Assembly (NCBI RefSeq): GCF_032190635.1
Contig: NZ_JAVLAS010000006.1
Coordinates: 1 to 29,239, forward strand
Direction of reading: 5' to 3'
Source: Levilactobacillus zymae
GTDB lineage: Bacteria; Bacillota; Bacilli; Lactobacillales; Lactobacillaceae
Length of the DNA stretch: 29,239 nucleotides
The translations under genes were made by a program, and so were the position numbers. The notes under the pieces are model-generated. The model searched no databases, was not told where the DNA came from, and saw nothing but the letters and a program-made list of their open reading frames with translations. Shown here one piece after another: positions 15,671-21,711 of this stretch (position 1 is the first letter of the stretch; each line of letters opens with the position of its first letter).

Positions 15671-16864
15671 AATTGTCAAATCAAGTGCAACACTAAGAAT
15701 CTATTCTTAGAAGTGGTCTAGTTGCTAAGCTAGTTCAGGCATTAGATCGGCTGGGCAACGATAGTTTAATGAACGCCGCAGCCGGTTGTTTAAGGTATCC
15801 TGAGCCAGCTGAATATCAATGAGTGAGGCCAAAACCAAGGATCTACCCTTCGGGAAGAACTCGCGCAAAAGGCCGTTAGTGTTCTCATTGGTTCCGCGTT
15901 CCCATGGTGAATAAGGATGGGCAAAGTAGATGTCCGTTCCCGCCACTTGGCTCAAGCTTGAGAACTCGGCACCGTTATCAAAAGTAATGGTTTTAAAGTA
16001 CTCAGTTCCATAGTCATATAAGGTGTTCTGGAGGGCTTTCAAGCAAGTGTCGGCATGATAATTGGGAAGTTTAACGATGATTTCTAAACGACTAACACGT
16101 TCAGTCAAAGTCATTAATGCTGGCTCAGATTCAACTCGTTTACCTTTGACCAAGTCACCTTCCCAGTGTCCAAGCTCTTGACGTGCTTGAACCACAGTGG
16201 GACGCTCTTCGATTGAATGGCCCAGATTCTTCTTATTGATTCGGTGATGCTTTGTTCCGGGACGTTTGACTCGGCGACGGAGTTTAGCTGGTAGGTCTGA
16301 ATTACGGATAGTTAAACGCTGGTCATCAATGTATCGATACACCGTCGGTGTTGAGGGACAGACAACTCCTGGGTAATTAGTCTTGAATTGGTGAACAAAA
16401 GTATCCACACTATGCATTCTGGGGCGAGCTTTTAAAGCTGTAACCAAAGCATTACAGAAGGTTTGACAGTGATCAAAGAGTCCACGATAACAGCTGTTTA
16501 GCCGGTGCTTACGATAAACTGCTTCGCCAGTTTCCGCCAGATATGACTGTTCGAAGATACGAGTATTAGCGTTAATCTGTGTTGTTGTCCCCCGTCTTAA
16601 TTCACGCGAAATCGTACTGGGATTACGATGAAGAGCCTTGGCAATCTGGCGGATGGACCAATCTAAGCCCCTTAGGGCTTCAATTCGACCACGTTCAGCT
16701 AAATTGAGTTGGTGATACTGATTAGATATGATATTCTTAATTCGGGTCATGAAGATACCTCTTTCTTGTTTGTGGTGAATTAAGAATAGGTCTTCATGGC
16801 CTTTTTGACTAGTCTGAATAAAGAACTGGTCTAGTAGAGCAGGTGTTGCACTTCAATTTTAAAT
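15671..16864 (-). mobile_element. IS30-family element (third type), reverse orientation
   Basis: About 1.19 kb. Its left end AATTGTCAAATCAAGTGCAA matches the inner end of the neighbouring element. The right end contains GTGTTGCACTTCAATTTT. Left of it lies the kup fragment, right of it an integrase remnant, so it joined two unrelated segments or deleted what lay between. Confidence 0.8.
15725..16750 (-). CDS. IS30-family transposase
   Basis: 341 residues from ATG 16750, with AAGAGG about eight bases upstream. The helix-turn-helix region is WSIRQIAKALHRNPSTISREL. The DDE core reads GHWEGDLVKGK, ITFDNGAEF and PWERGTNENTNGLLREFFPKG. It is complete. Its non-coding leader (AAAAAGGCCATGAAGACC) is nearly the same as that of the element at 14391-15567, though the proteins differ much, so the ends and leader are conserved for function. 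Confidence 0.92.
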   Translation of the reverse strand: MTRIKNIISNQYHQLNLAERGRIEALRGLDWSIRQIAKALHRNPSTISRELRRGTTTQINANTRIFEQSYLAETGEAVYRKHRLNSCYRGLFDHCQTFCNALVTALKARPRMHSVDTFVHQFKTNYPGVVCPSTPTVYRYIDDQRLTIRNSDLPAKLRRRVKRPGTKHHRINKKNLGHSIEERPTVVQARQELGHWEGDLVKGKRVESEPALMTLTERVSRLEIIVKLPNYHADTCLKALQNTLYDYGTEYFKTITFDNGAEFSSLSQVAGTDIYFAHPYSPWERGTNENTNGLLREFFPKGRSLVLASLIDIQLAQDTLNNRLRRSLNYRCPADLMPELA

Positions 16865-16866
16865 CG

Positions 16867-17099
16867 AGGGGCTTTCCCGTCTTCTTATCGTGAATCGACA
16901 CATGACTTTGAACACTGCCATCACTAGCGAATACATCCGCATACTTTAGGGCTAGTACATCGCTAACCCGCAATAAGGTGGCTTTCCCGACTTGGAATAC
17001 GGTGTAGTTACGGCGCCCGTAAATAAAATTATTTAACAACGTATCCTTAATCTGACTTAAAATATTAGAATCTTTGATAGGTAGTACCAGCTGCTTTAC
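16867..17099 (-). pseudogene. Tyrosine recombinase/integrase N-terminal part, truncated
   Basis: The minus strand reads KQLVLPIKDSNILSQIKDTL, NNFIYGRRNYTVFQVGKATL, LRVSDVLALKYADVF and HDKKTGKP. GKATLLRVSDVLALK carries the first catalytic arginine region of plasmid integrases in lactobacilli. The frame then enters the IS30-family element, so the catalytic HxxR and Tyr are lost. The natural start is also unclear: before KQLVLP stands GTA where related proteins, as I recall them, begin with Met. The ATG at 17039 would give a shorter peptide. Confidence 0.75.
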
Positions 17100-17200
17100 G
17101 ATTTGTATCGCCTCATTAGGTATCGTTTTTTATTATATTATAATTATAACACCTAATATTCACTTTCACAATACTATCTCTTTATAAATAAGTAATTTCA

Positions 17201-17227
17201 AGGTGTTATTTGTAATAAATAACACCT
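17201..17227. repeat. Inverted repeat upstream of the integrase remnant
   Basis: AGGTGTTATTT pairs with AAATAACACCT around a short loop. A further ATAACACCTA lies at about 17147-17156, followed in both places by A/T-rich sequence. These could be operator or recombinase arm sites of the lost integrase. Confidence 0.45.
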
Positions 17228-17257
17228 ATTTTAGTGAATCTAATTATTTACTACCCA

Positions 17258-17284
17258 TTGTTCCATTTTAACTAGCACAACGGG
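17258..17284 (+). mobile_element. Orphan end of an IS982-family element
   Basis: TTGTTCCATTTTAACTAGCA, then CAACGGG, matches the right end of the IS982 element at 10541 with two changes. No transposase or second end is near. It marks the border between the integrase remnant and the next region. Confidence 0.7.
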
Positions 17285-17479
17285 GGGCGCTCGTATCAAC
17301 TATTATTCAGCTGGGATGCATATCTATAGACCCCCGCCCATATAAAATTGCCCTATTCCCCCCCATATAATCTACGTTACCCGTCAGATAGCACACGTAG
17401 GTGTCTTACGTTTCACTAAGACCCCCTATAAATAATCCTTCTGAAACGAAATAGACCTATTAAAATCCACATTAGAATC
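17284..17479. other. Gap with C-runs, nothing recognised
   Basis: No open frame and no clear promoter. Short poly-C tracts (CCCCCGCCC, CCCCCCCC, GACCCCC) alternate with ATATAA-like words. Confidence 0.4.
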
Positions 17480-17827
17480 CTACTCTCGTATGCCTCGAAT
17501 GAAGATCAGGATACCCTTATAATCATACATTGCTAAATGCTTACCTACCCGACCAAGAGTCAATTTATAATACCCTTTCCTAAAACTATTATTGTACTGA
17601 TATCCTTTAAGCTGGTATTTACCCTTACCCGATGATCGCCACTTAGCATTTTTAAACATTTGAGTCAGTGCCCCTGTAAAATAATACGACTTAGCATTAA
17701 CAATTACCGAATTATGAGTCCCATGTATCCAAAATCGTCGTAATTTATTAGGAGTCCCACTAAAATATGTTTGAACGTGTATAATATGAACGTCACAGTA
17801 ATAATGGATAATTTTTTCTCTAAATGA
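17480..17827 (-). pseudogene. Unrecognised open frame without start, probable gene fragment
   Basis: A minus-strand frame stays open for 115 codons, from after TAA at 17830-17828 to TAG at 17482. It is rich in Tyr, Lys and Gly: TYFSGTPNKLRRFWIHGTHN, VNAKSYYFTGALTQMFKNAK, KYQLKGYQYNNSFRKGYYKL. The only ATG before the stop that could serve would leave 59 codons (from QMFKNAKW). The composition is like C-terminal domains of secreted or cell-wall proteins of lactobacilli, but I do not recognise the family. The absence of a start suggests a decayed 5' end. Confidence 0.4.
17780..17785 (+). promoter_or_regulatory. Candidate -10 upstream of the structured region
   Basis: TATAAT preceded by CACTAAAATATGTTTGAACG. 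The CACTAAAA word recurs in front of the -10 of units in the array at 20.5-21.0 kb. No good -35. It could drive the structured RNA at 17.9-18.7 kb but would start antisense to the open frame at 17480-17827. Confidence 0.25.
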
Positions 17828-18112
17828 TTACAGGGTAGGTGAATGGAGAACCCATGGAAATTCCATACATAAACATTATTATCATTTTTTAATTTTTCTT
17901 CGTTAATAGTATTGGATCAGGCACTACTTGTGATTACTTGGAGGAATATTGTCATCATTTCCCCTAATGATATTCTTGAGAGCATTATCTGAGTGGGTTG
18001 CTGATCAACCCTTGTGGTTATCCCAGATAATATCCAATGACGGCTAAGGAGCTTCTTAGAGGTGAATAATAGAAAAAGTTTGATGCATGCTAAGCAACTA
18101 GGTTTAATCAAC

Positions 18113-18187
18113 TAATAGAACGGGTAATACCTATTGATAGAGCGGGAATAGAACAGATATGAATCCATTGATAGAACAGGAATAGAA
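18113..18187 (+). repeat. Three spaced copies of ATAGARCGGGAATA-like repeat
   Basis: TAATAGAACGGGTAATA (18113), TTGATAGAGCGGGAATAGAA (18134) and TTGATAGAACAGGAATAGAA (18168); the last two are 34 bases apart. They may be protein-binding repeats (iterons) or repeated parts of the structured RNA. Confidence 0.55.
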
Positions 18188-18633
18188 TGGGAACTAATGG
18201 TTAACCAATCCTCAAATATCCCTTAACAATCTATCATGGTTTTCGGATAGATGTAGGGTCTTTAGGGGCGAACCAGAGCCCCTGAATGGCTGTGGTCTTC
18301 AGCCAAACAATTGGTAGAAAATTGGTAATAGTTATTTAGGACCCAGTGCTTTCGGGCTAGAAGAGAACCACTTCTACCTCGACCCTTTATCAGGGGGATA
18401 AGGTGCCAAGGCACCTTCTGGTAAGACCTCTTGAAGATTGAGAAGATACTAAAACCAATTCTATTGATTTCTTTCCATTACTTTGGATTGTTATTGGAGA
18501 CTACTTTTTCAATTCTGGGTACCTTCTATGAAGGGTTTTGACTTGCTCTTAATGTTGAATCACGTTCGGAGAAAAGTGAGGTGCATTAAGAGATTAGTAC
18601 GCCCCACTTTTCGATGGTAAAAACCTCTTGTAA

Positions 18634-18649
18634 CGTTGTTATAACAACG
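18634..18649. promoter_or_regulatory. 16-bp perfect palindrome
   Basis: CGTTGTTATAACAACG, directly before the large terminator. It could be an operator for a dimeric regulator or the last hairpin of the RNA. Confidence 0.45.
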
Positions 18650-18662
18650 ATTGTTGAACTTA

Positions 18663-18712
18663 AAAAAACGCGAAATAAGGATTGCTAAAAAAACTTTCAT
18701 TTCGCGTTTTTT
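18663..18712. terminator. Very strong terminator, 14-bp perfect stem
   Basis: AAAAAACGCGAAAT pairs exactly with ATTTCGCGTTTTTT around a 22-base loop. It ends the structured region on the plus strand and could also act on the minus strand. Confidence 0.85.
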
Positions 18713-18752
18713 AGCACTTTTTCGATACCCCCAAAAATAAATTTAATATCAG

Positions 18753-18790
18753 CGCTAGTCCTTACTCTGCCAAGGGATTAGCGTTATTTC
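18753..18790 (+). terminator. Second hairpin with T-rich tail
   Basis: CGCTAGTCCTT pairs with AAGGGATTAGCG with one wobble and a bulge, followed by TTATTTCTTCT. Loop ACTCTGCC. It has the same build as the terminators in the array at 20.5-21.3 kb. Confidence 0.6.
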
Positions 18791-18907
18791 TTCTGCTTAG
18801 CCATAAAATGTAATGAAAATGTAATATTTACAATAATTGCCGGTTAGTTCACCCATTGAACGATTGAGAAAGTTATTATGAAGTCAATAGTTAATGACTC
18901 AAAATAC

Positions 18908-19037
18908 TATAATAGGACACACAATACCTTTTTTCTTAAATTTACTGATTCTAGTATTAATCTTTTCTGTGATACATTATATTCGAAGAGAAGAAAAGGG
19001 CAACTAAGATATATAAATATGGATGCATGTTGCCTTT
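18908..19037 (+). promoter_or_regulatory. Promoter and leader hairpin of the 381-aa gene
   Basis: TATAAT at 18908-18913 with a poor -35. The leader of about 160 bases contains GGCAAC (18999-19004) pairing with GTTGCC (19029-19034) followed by TTT, 41 bases before the ATG. This could be an attenuator, and hence a control point for small RNAs. The ribosome binding site AGAAAGAAG is weak. Confidence 0.4.
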
Positions 19038-19077
19038 ATACTATATAAGAATAAAACTAGAAAGAAGAAAAAACTGA

Positions 19078-20223
19078 ATGAAATTCAAAAATATGGAACT
19101 GATTAAGCATTGGAATACATTAGAAAATAGAGCAATTGTGTATAATTTATACGATTCTGAGAATGTTACTGGGCATTCTCTGGAAGAAAAGATGGATTGT
19201 TGTAACCTCGCTAAGATAACTGGTGAGCCTAGTAGATGTGGAGTAGCTTCCAGAGGTGCTCATAAAGGATTACAAGTATTCTTTTCAACTGGTCATGAGC
19301 ACTCATCATATACGGTGCTAGAACTGACAATGAAGGTGTTAGGCTCGGACTTTGCAAACTTTGTTAAGCCTTTTACCAACTTTTTTTACAACGCTGATAG
19401 TAATGCTGATGCAGATTTGACAGACTTTAACGAGTCCTTGGTCGATGTATGTTCCGCCAATTATGGCATGGTATCAGTCTATGGGTCGATTAAAGACCCC
19501 GGCTTAAAGGCGTTCATCAAGCGGGATAAGGACGTATTAAAAGTGCTAAAAGCGGTGTATACTACTGCCTTGAGTATCTCATGGTACGTCAATCCAACAG
19601 ACCAAGAGTTACCATGTACACGCATGAGTTCCCGGGATATCTCCGAAAAAACAGGAGTGAAGGAACGGAAAGTTACCAACATTCTTACCATTCTTCGATT
19701 AATGCACGCCATTGCTGAAGTACCTACTAATCGATTCTCCAAGCCTTACTTCGAGCGGTACATCGATTCTGCTAAGGTTTGGATGCATAAGCCGGTATAT
19801 GTAGTTTTTCCTCTGGCAAAGGTTGATTGGTCACTGGTTAATACATGTGAATTTACTGCTAACTCAGTCATTAGTCAGTCATCCGTAACGTACTGGTTCG
19901 GTGATGATATCGCCCAAGAGGTATTTGTGGACAAGGTTAACCATTCCATTCAACTTACCTTAATGATGGCCTTCGGTGATATTATTGGATGTACTAATCA
20001 CTCTCTATCAGTTAAAACGGTCAAAGATACCGCATTGTCCATTGTCCAGAACGAGGTATCCGATATTATCCCGGATGAAACGGTTAGCAGCGCTTGGAAA
20101 AGTTTCCAGTTATTTCTCCCATGGTCTAGTATTAAGATGGTAACTAATTCTCGTGCTGAAGAAGAAAACAAGAATGGACTCGCTAAGCCTAATGAACGGG
20201 TACTTATCCCAGAAAGCAACTAA
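19078..20223 (+). CDS. Unrecognised 381-aa protein with central helix-turn-helix; candidate replication initiator
   Basis: I do not recognise this protein. The N-terminal 150 residues contain several cysteines (MDCCNLAKITGEPSRCG) and DFANFVKPFTNFFYN. About residues 180-215 read TRMSSRDISEKTGVKERKVTNILTILRLMHAI, a winged-helix-like segment of the type found in replication initiators and regulators. The C-terminus, including FQLFLPWSS, ends in a charged tail (RAEEENKNGLAKPNER). No signal peptide or membrane segment. It stands between a structured RNA region with spaced repeats and an array of small transcription units followed by parAB. That setting, together with a damaged repA elsewhere on the plasmid, makes a replication or copy-control role plausible. 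A transcription factor is the alternative. Confidence 0.7.
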   Translation: MKFKNMELIKHWNTLENRAIVYNLYDSENVTGHSLEEKMDCCNLAKITGEPSRCGVASRGAHKGLQVFFSTGHEHSSYTVLELTMKVLGSDFANFVKPFTNFFYNADSNADADLTDFNESLVDVCSANYGMVSVYGSIKDPGLKAFIKRDKDVLKVLKAVYTTALSISWYVNPTDQELPCTRMSSRDISEKTGVKERKVTNILTILRLMHAIAEVPTNRFSKPYFERYIDSAKVWMHKPVYVVFPLAKVDWSLVNTCEFTANSVISQSSVTYWFGDDIAQEVFVDKVNHSIQLTLMMAFGDIIGCTNHSLSVKTVKDTALSIVQNEVSDIIPDETVSSAWKSFQLFLPWSSIKMVTNSRAEEENKNGLAKPNERVLIPESN

Positions 20224-20241
20224 GAAAGAAGATATGTAAGA

Positions 20242-20484
20242 ATGTTCAGAGATATTTTTAAAATAGCGGCGGTTAGCCGTTGGTATCACCATGATAATCG
20301 AGTACAAAGGTCAGATAGAAGAAAAGCCCAGGGTAAGTCCCAACTCTCATACTCCGACTTGAAAACGCTTCGTAAGGCTTTCTTCTGGATATTTCTAGTA
20401 TCTATTTTTGCTGATTGGGGTATGGTCGGGGCAATCTGTGCCATTGCTTGGGTGATACTTTGGATTGTTGCAATCATGTACTAG
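20242..20484 (+). CDS. Small membrane protein of unknown function
   Basis: 80 residues from ATG 20242, 18 bases after the 381-aa gene, so probably cotranscribed. Residues 1-50 are basic (RWYHHDNRVQRSDRRKAQGK). They are followed by one or two membrane helices (AFFWIFLVSIFADWGMVGAI, AWVILWIVAIMY) reaching the C-terminus. The basic half would face the cytoplasm. A terminator follows directly at 20488. The ribosome binding site is weak (AAGAAGAT). No family recognised; the hydrophobic tail makes chance unlikely but does not show a function. Confidence 0.6.
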   Translation: MFRDIFKIAAVSRWYHHDNRVQRSDRRKAQGKSQLSYSDLKTLRKAFFWIFLVSIFADWGMVGAICAIAWVILWIVAIMY

Positions 20485-20487
20485 CCA

Positions 20488-20518
20488 GTCCCTACTCCCA
20501 TAGGTAGGGGCTTTCTTT
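20488..20518 (+). terminator. Terminator of the 381-aa gene operon
   Basis: GTCCCTAC pairs with GTAGGGGC around TCCCATAG, then TTTCTTT. The T tract runs straight into the first promoter-like unit of the array. Confidence 0.8.
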
Positions 20519-20520
20519 GT

Positions 20521-20637
20521 ACACTAAAAGTGTTATAATCTGGTTGTCCCAGAGTTAATCTACCTCTTGCTTAGATTTTATTCCAGAAAATCTTTGCCTT
20601 AAAAAAGTTCGCTAGTTCCTCGCTAGAGTGCTTTTTT
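20521..20637 (+). ncRNA. Array unit 1: promoter, short transcript, terminator
   Basis: The inverted repeat ACACTAAAAGTGT (20521-20533) abuts TATAAT (20534-20539); TG at the right place makes it an extended -10. A transcript of about 90 bases from near 20546 would end at the stem AAAAAAGTTCGCTAG / CTAGAGTGCTTTTTT (20601-20637). No open frame with a binding site. Confidence 0.5.
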
Positions 20638-20640
20638 ATT

Positions 20641-20733
20641 ACATGAAAAAATGTTAACATTAAGAGGCATGAGAATGCTCTTTCATTTACGGTTTGTGAG
20701 TCCTTACTCTCAGTCTGGTAAGGGCTTTTCTTA
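20641..20733 (+). ncRNA. Array unit 2: short transcript with GNRA hairpin
   Basis: ACAT..ATGT flanks the spacer before TAACAT (20655-20660), with TG in extended position. The transcript starts with GCAT-GAGA-ATGC, a GNRA tetraloop hairpin (from 20668), and ends at GTCCTTAC / GTAAGGGC TTTTC (20700-20729). About 60-65 bases, very like unit 5. Confidence 0.5.
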
Positions 20734-20823
20734 TACACTAAAAGTATTACAATATATATGCGTGTATAATACGCATCATCTTCTTCTGAGTCCTCATTTT
20801 CTGGTTAATGGGGGCTTTTTTAT
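20733..20823 (+). ncRNA. Array unit 3
   Basis: ATACACTAAAAGTAT abuts TACAAT (20748-20753). The transcript has a 5' hairpin ATGCGT-GTATAAT-ACGCAT (20758-20776) and ends at GTCCTCATT / AATGGGGGC TTTTTT (20790-20821). Confidence 0.45.
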
Positions 20824-20924
20824 TGTCTGAAAAGTGTTATTATGTAGTCGCTTCATATACATCTACAATATGTAGTAATTGGTATTACTAAGAAGCCCTC
20901 CTTCTGCCCACTGAGGGCTTTTTT
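20824..20924 (+). ncRNA. Array unit 4
   Basis: TTGTCTGAAAAGTGT precedes TATTAT (20838-20843), TG in extended position. The transcript of about 75 bases ends at AGCCCTC / GAGGGCT TTTTT (20894-20924). Contains TACATCTACAATATGTAGTA, able to fold weakly. Confidence 0.45.
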
Positions 20925-20926
20925 AT

Positions 20927-21018
20927 TGTCTGAAAAAATGATACTATCAAGAAGCATGAAAATGCCCTTTCATGTATTGAGTGGTGGGCCCTTACTTATA
21001 TTCTGGTAAGGGCTTTTC
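20927..21018 (+). ncRNA. Array unit 5: paralogue of unit 2
   Basis: TTGTCTGAAAAAATGA precedes TACTAT (20942-20947). The transcript begins AAGAAGCAT-GAAA-ATGC, the same hairpin as unit 2 with GAAA in place of GAGA, and ends at GCCCTTAC / GTAAGGGC TTTTCC (20988-21018). Confidence 0.5.
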
Positions 21019-21020
21019 CT

Positions 21021-21134
21021 ATATACTAATTAGTGCTATCATGAACACCATAGCATTTCACCTCAAATACTACCTTCATCAATTTGTGCAGAGTTAAAAA
21101 GGCCCTCTAGTTTTATCGCTAGGGGGTCCTTTTA
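21021..21134 (+). ncRNA. Array unit 6
   Basis: The palindrome ACTAATTAGT (21025-21034) overlaps the extended -10 TGCTATCAT (TATCAT 21037-21042). The transcript of about 85 bases ends at GGCCCTCTAG / CTAGGGGGTCC TTTTATT (21101-21135). Confidence 0.45.
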
Positions 21135-21135
21135 T

Positions 21136-21268
21136 TATCTCTTTATAAATATACCAGATACATACGAATGCTACCTTATGAAGCTGTCAGGGGCACTCAA
21201 AGTATCTCTTGGGAATTATAAAGTAACGACAAAAAAGGCCCCTACTCCGCATAATATAGGGATTTTTT
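21136..21268 (+). ncRNA. Array unit 7 (weakest)
   Basis: TCTCTTTATAAATATACC may serve as promoter but lacks the shared palindrome. A stretch of about 110 bases ends with CCCTA / TAGGG followed by ATTTTTT (21240-21268). Preceded by AAAAAAGG. It may instead be only a terminator for converging transcripts. Confidence 0.3.
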
Positions 21269-21340
21269 GTGTGCATTCTGCTTCATTTAAGCGGACAAGT
21301 ATACGTCTAAAAAGTGAACGTGTCGTCTGAGCGCGCCATA

Positions 21341-21709
21341 CTATTTTCCCTTAGTTCGGGCGTCTCTACTCTCCAGAATATCTAATTGAAAAGTAAATTT
21401 TCGCTTGTCTTCAGCGTCTAAAGAATCAATGAGATAGTCTAATGCGTTATCAATGGCATCTTTTTGAGATTTATATAGACCAATTCCAGATAAGGCTTCC
21501 GCTTTGTTTTTAATATGGTTGTTAATTCTAACGTTAGCATAAAAAGTAACAGAATCTGCAACGCTTTTTTCCAGTTTTGATGGTTTGTAATTATTACTTT
21601 TGAGGTCATCTGTAGTAAAGGTGTTTTTGGGTTTAATATCTTGTCCACGATCAAGTGGGTCTGTCTTTGGTTGTTTCTTCAGATTGGGATTGTTTAATAA
21701 TCCGCTCAT
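21341..21709 (-). CDS. parB: ParB-like small partition protein (putative ribbon-helix-helix)
   Basis: 122 residues, start two bases after the ParA stop, so translationally coupled. The N-terminal half is polar and probably disordered (NNPNLKKQPKTDPLDRGQD). The C-terminal half has a strand followed by helices (VTFYANVRINNHIKNKAEAL, QKDAIDNALDYLIDSL), which fits a ribbon-helix-helix DNA-binding fold. Small ParB proteins of this build occur with type Ib ParA; they bind the centromere and repress the operon. Recognised by position and architecture, not by a strong sequence motif. Confidence 0.7.
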   Translation of the reverse strand: MSGLLNNPNLKKQPKTDPLDRGQDIKPKNTFTTDDLKSNNYKPSKLEKSVADSVTFYANVRINNHIKNKAEALSGIGLYKSQKDAIDNALDYLIDSLDAEDKRKFTFQLDILESRDARTKGK

Positions 21710-21711
21710 TT

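Larger units (their letters stand above)
17900..18712 (+). ncRNA. Candidate large structured non-coding RNA
   Basis: About 800 bases without a credible gene hold a chain of strong hairpins. ATTATCTG 17984/CAGATAAT 18024 encloses GGGTTG/CAACCC. Others are CTAAG 18044/CTTAG, ATCTATC 18229/GATAGAT 18246, AGGGGC 18264/GCCCCT 18278, GGCTG 18288/CAGCC 18300, TAGAAG 18358/CTTCTA 18371 and AAGGTGCC 18400/GGCACCTT 18410. CTTAATG 18548/CATTAAG 18584 interlocks with GAAAAGTG 18571/CACTTTTC 18605 as a pseudoknot. The stretch closes with a 14-bp terminator stem on the plus strand. Size and style resemble large RNAs known from lactobacillar phages and plasmids (GOLLD, ROOL), but I could not match a consensus. 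The 5' end is uncertain. Confidence 0.5.

Noticed and set aside
17917..18111. 64-codon minus-strand frame
   Set aside because: Lies within the hairpin-rich region; stems explain the sequence better and no binding site is visible.
20954..21060. Very short peptides in array units 5 and 6 (17-18 codons)
   Set aside because: No Shine-Dalgarno; one starts a few bases from the -10 and the other ends inside the terminator stem.
20485..21340. CRISPR array
   Set aside because: The repeated parts are terminators and promoter words of varying sequence and spacing, not identical direct repeats with uniform spacers; no cas genes.
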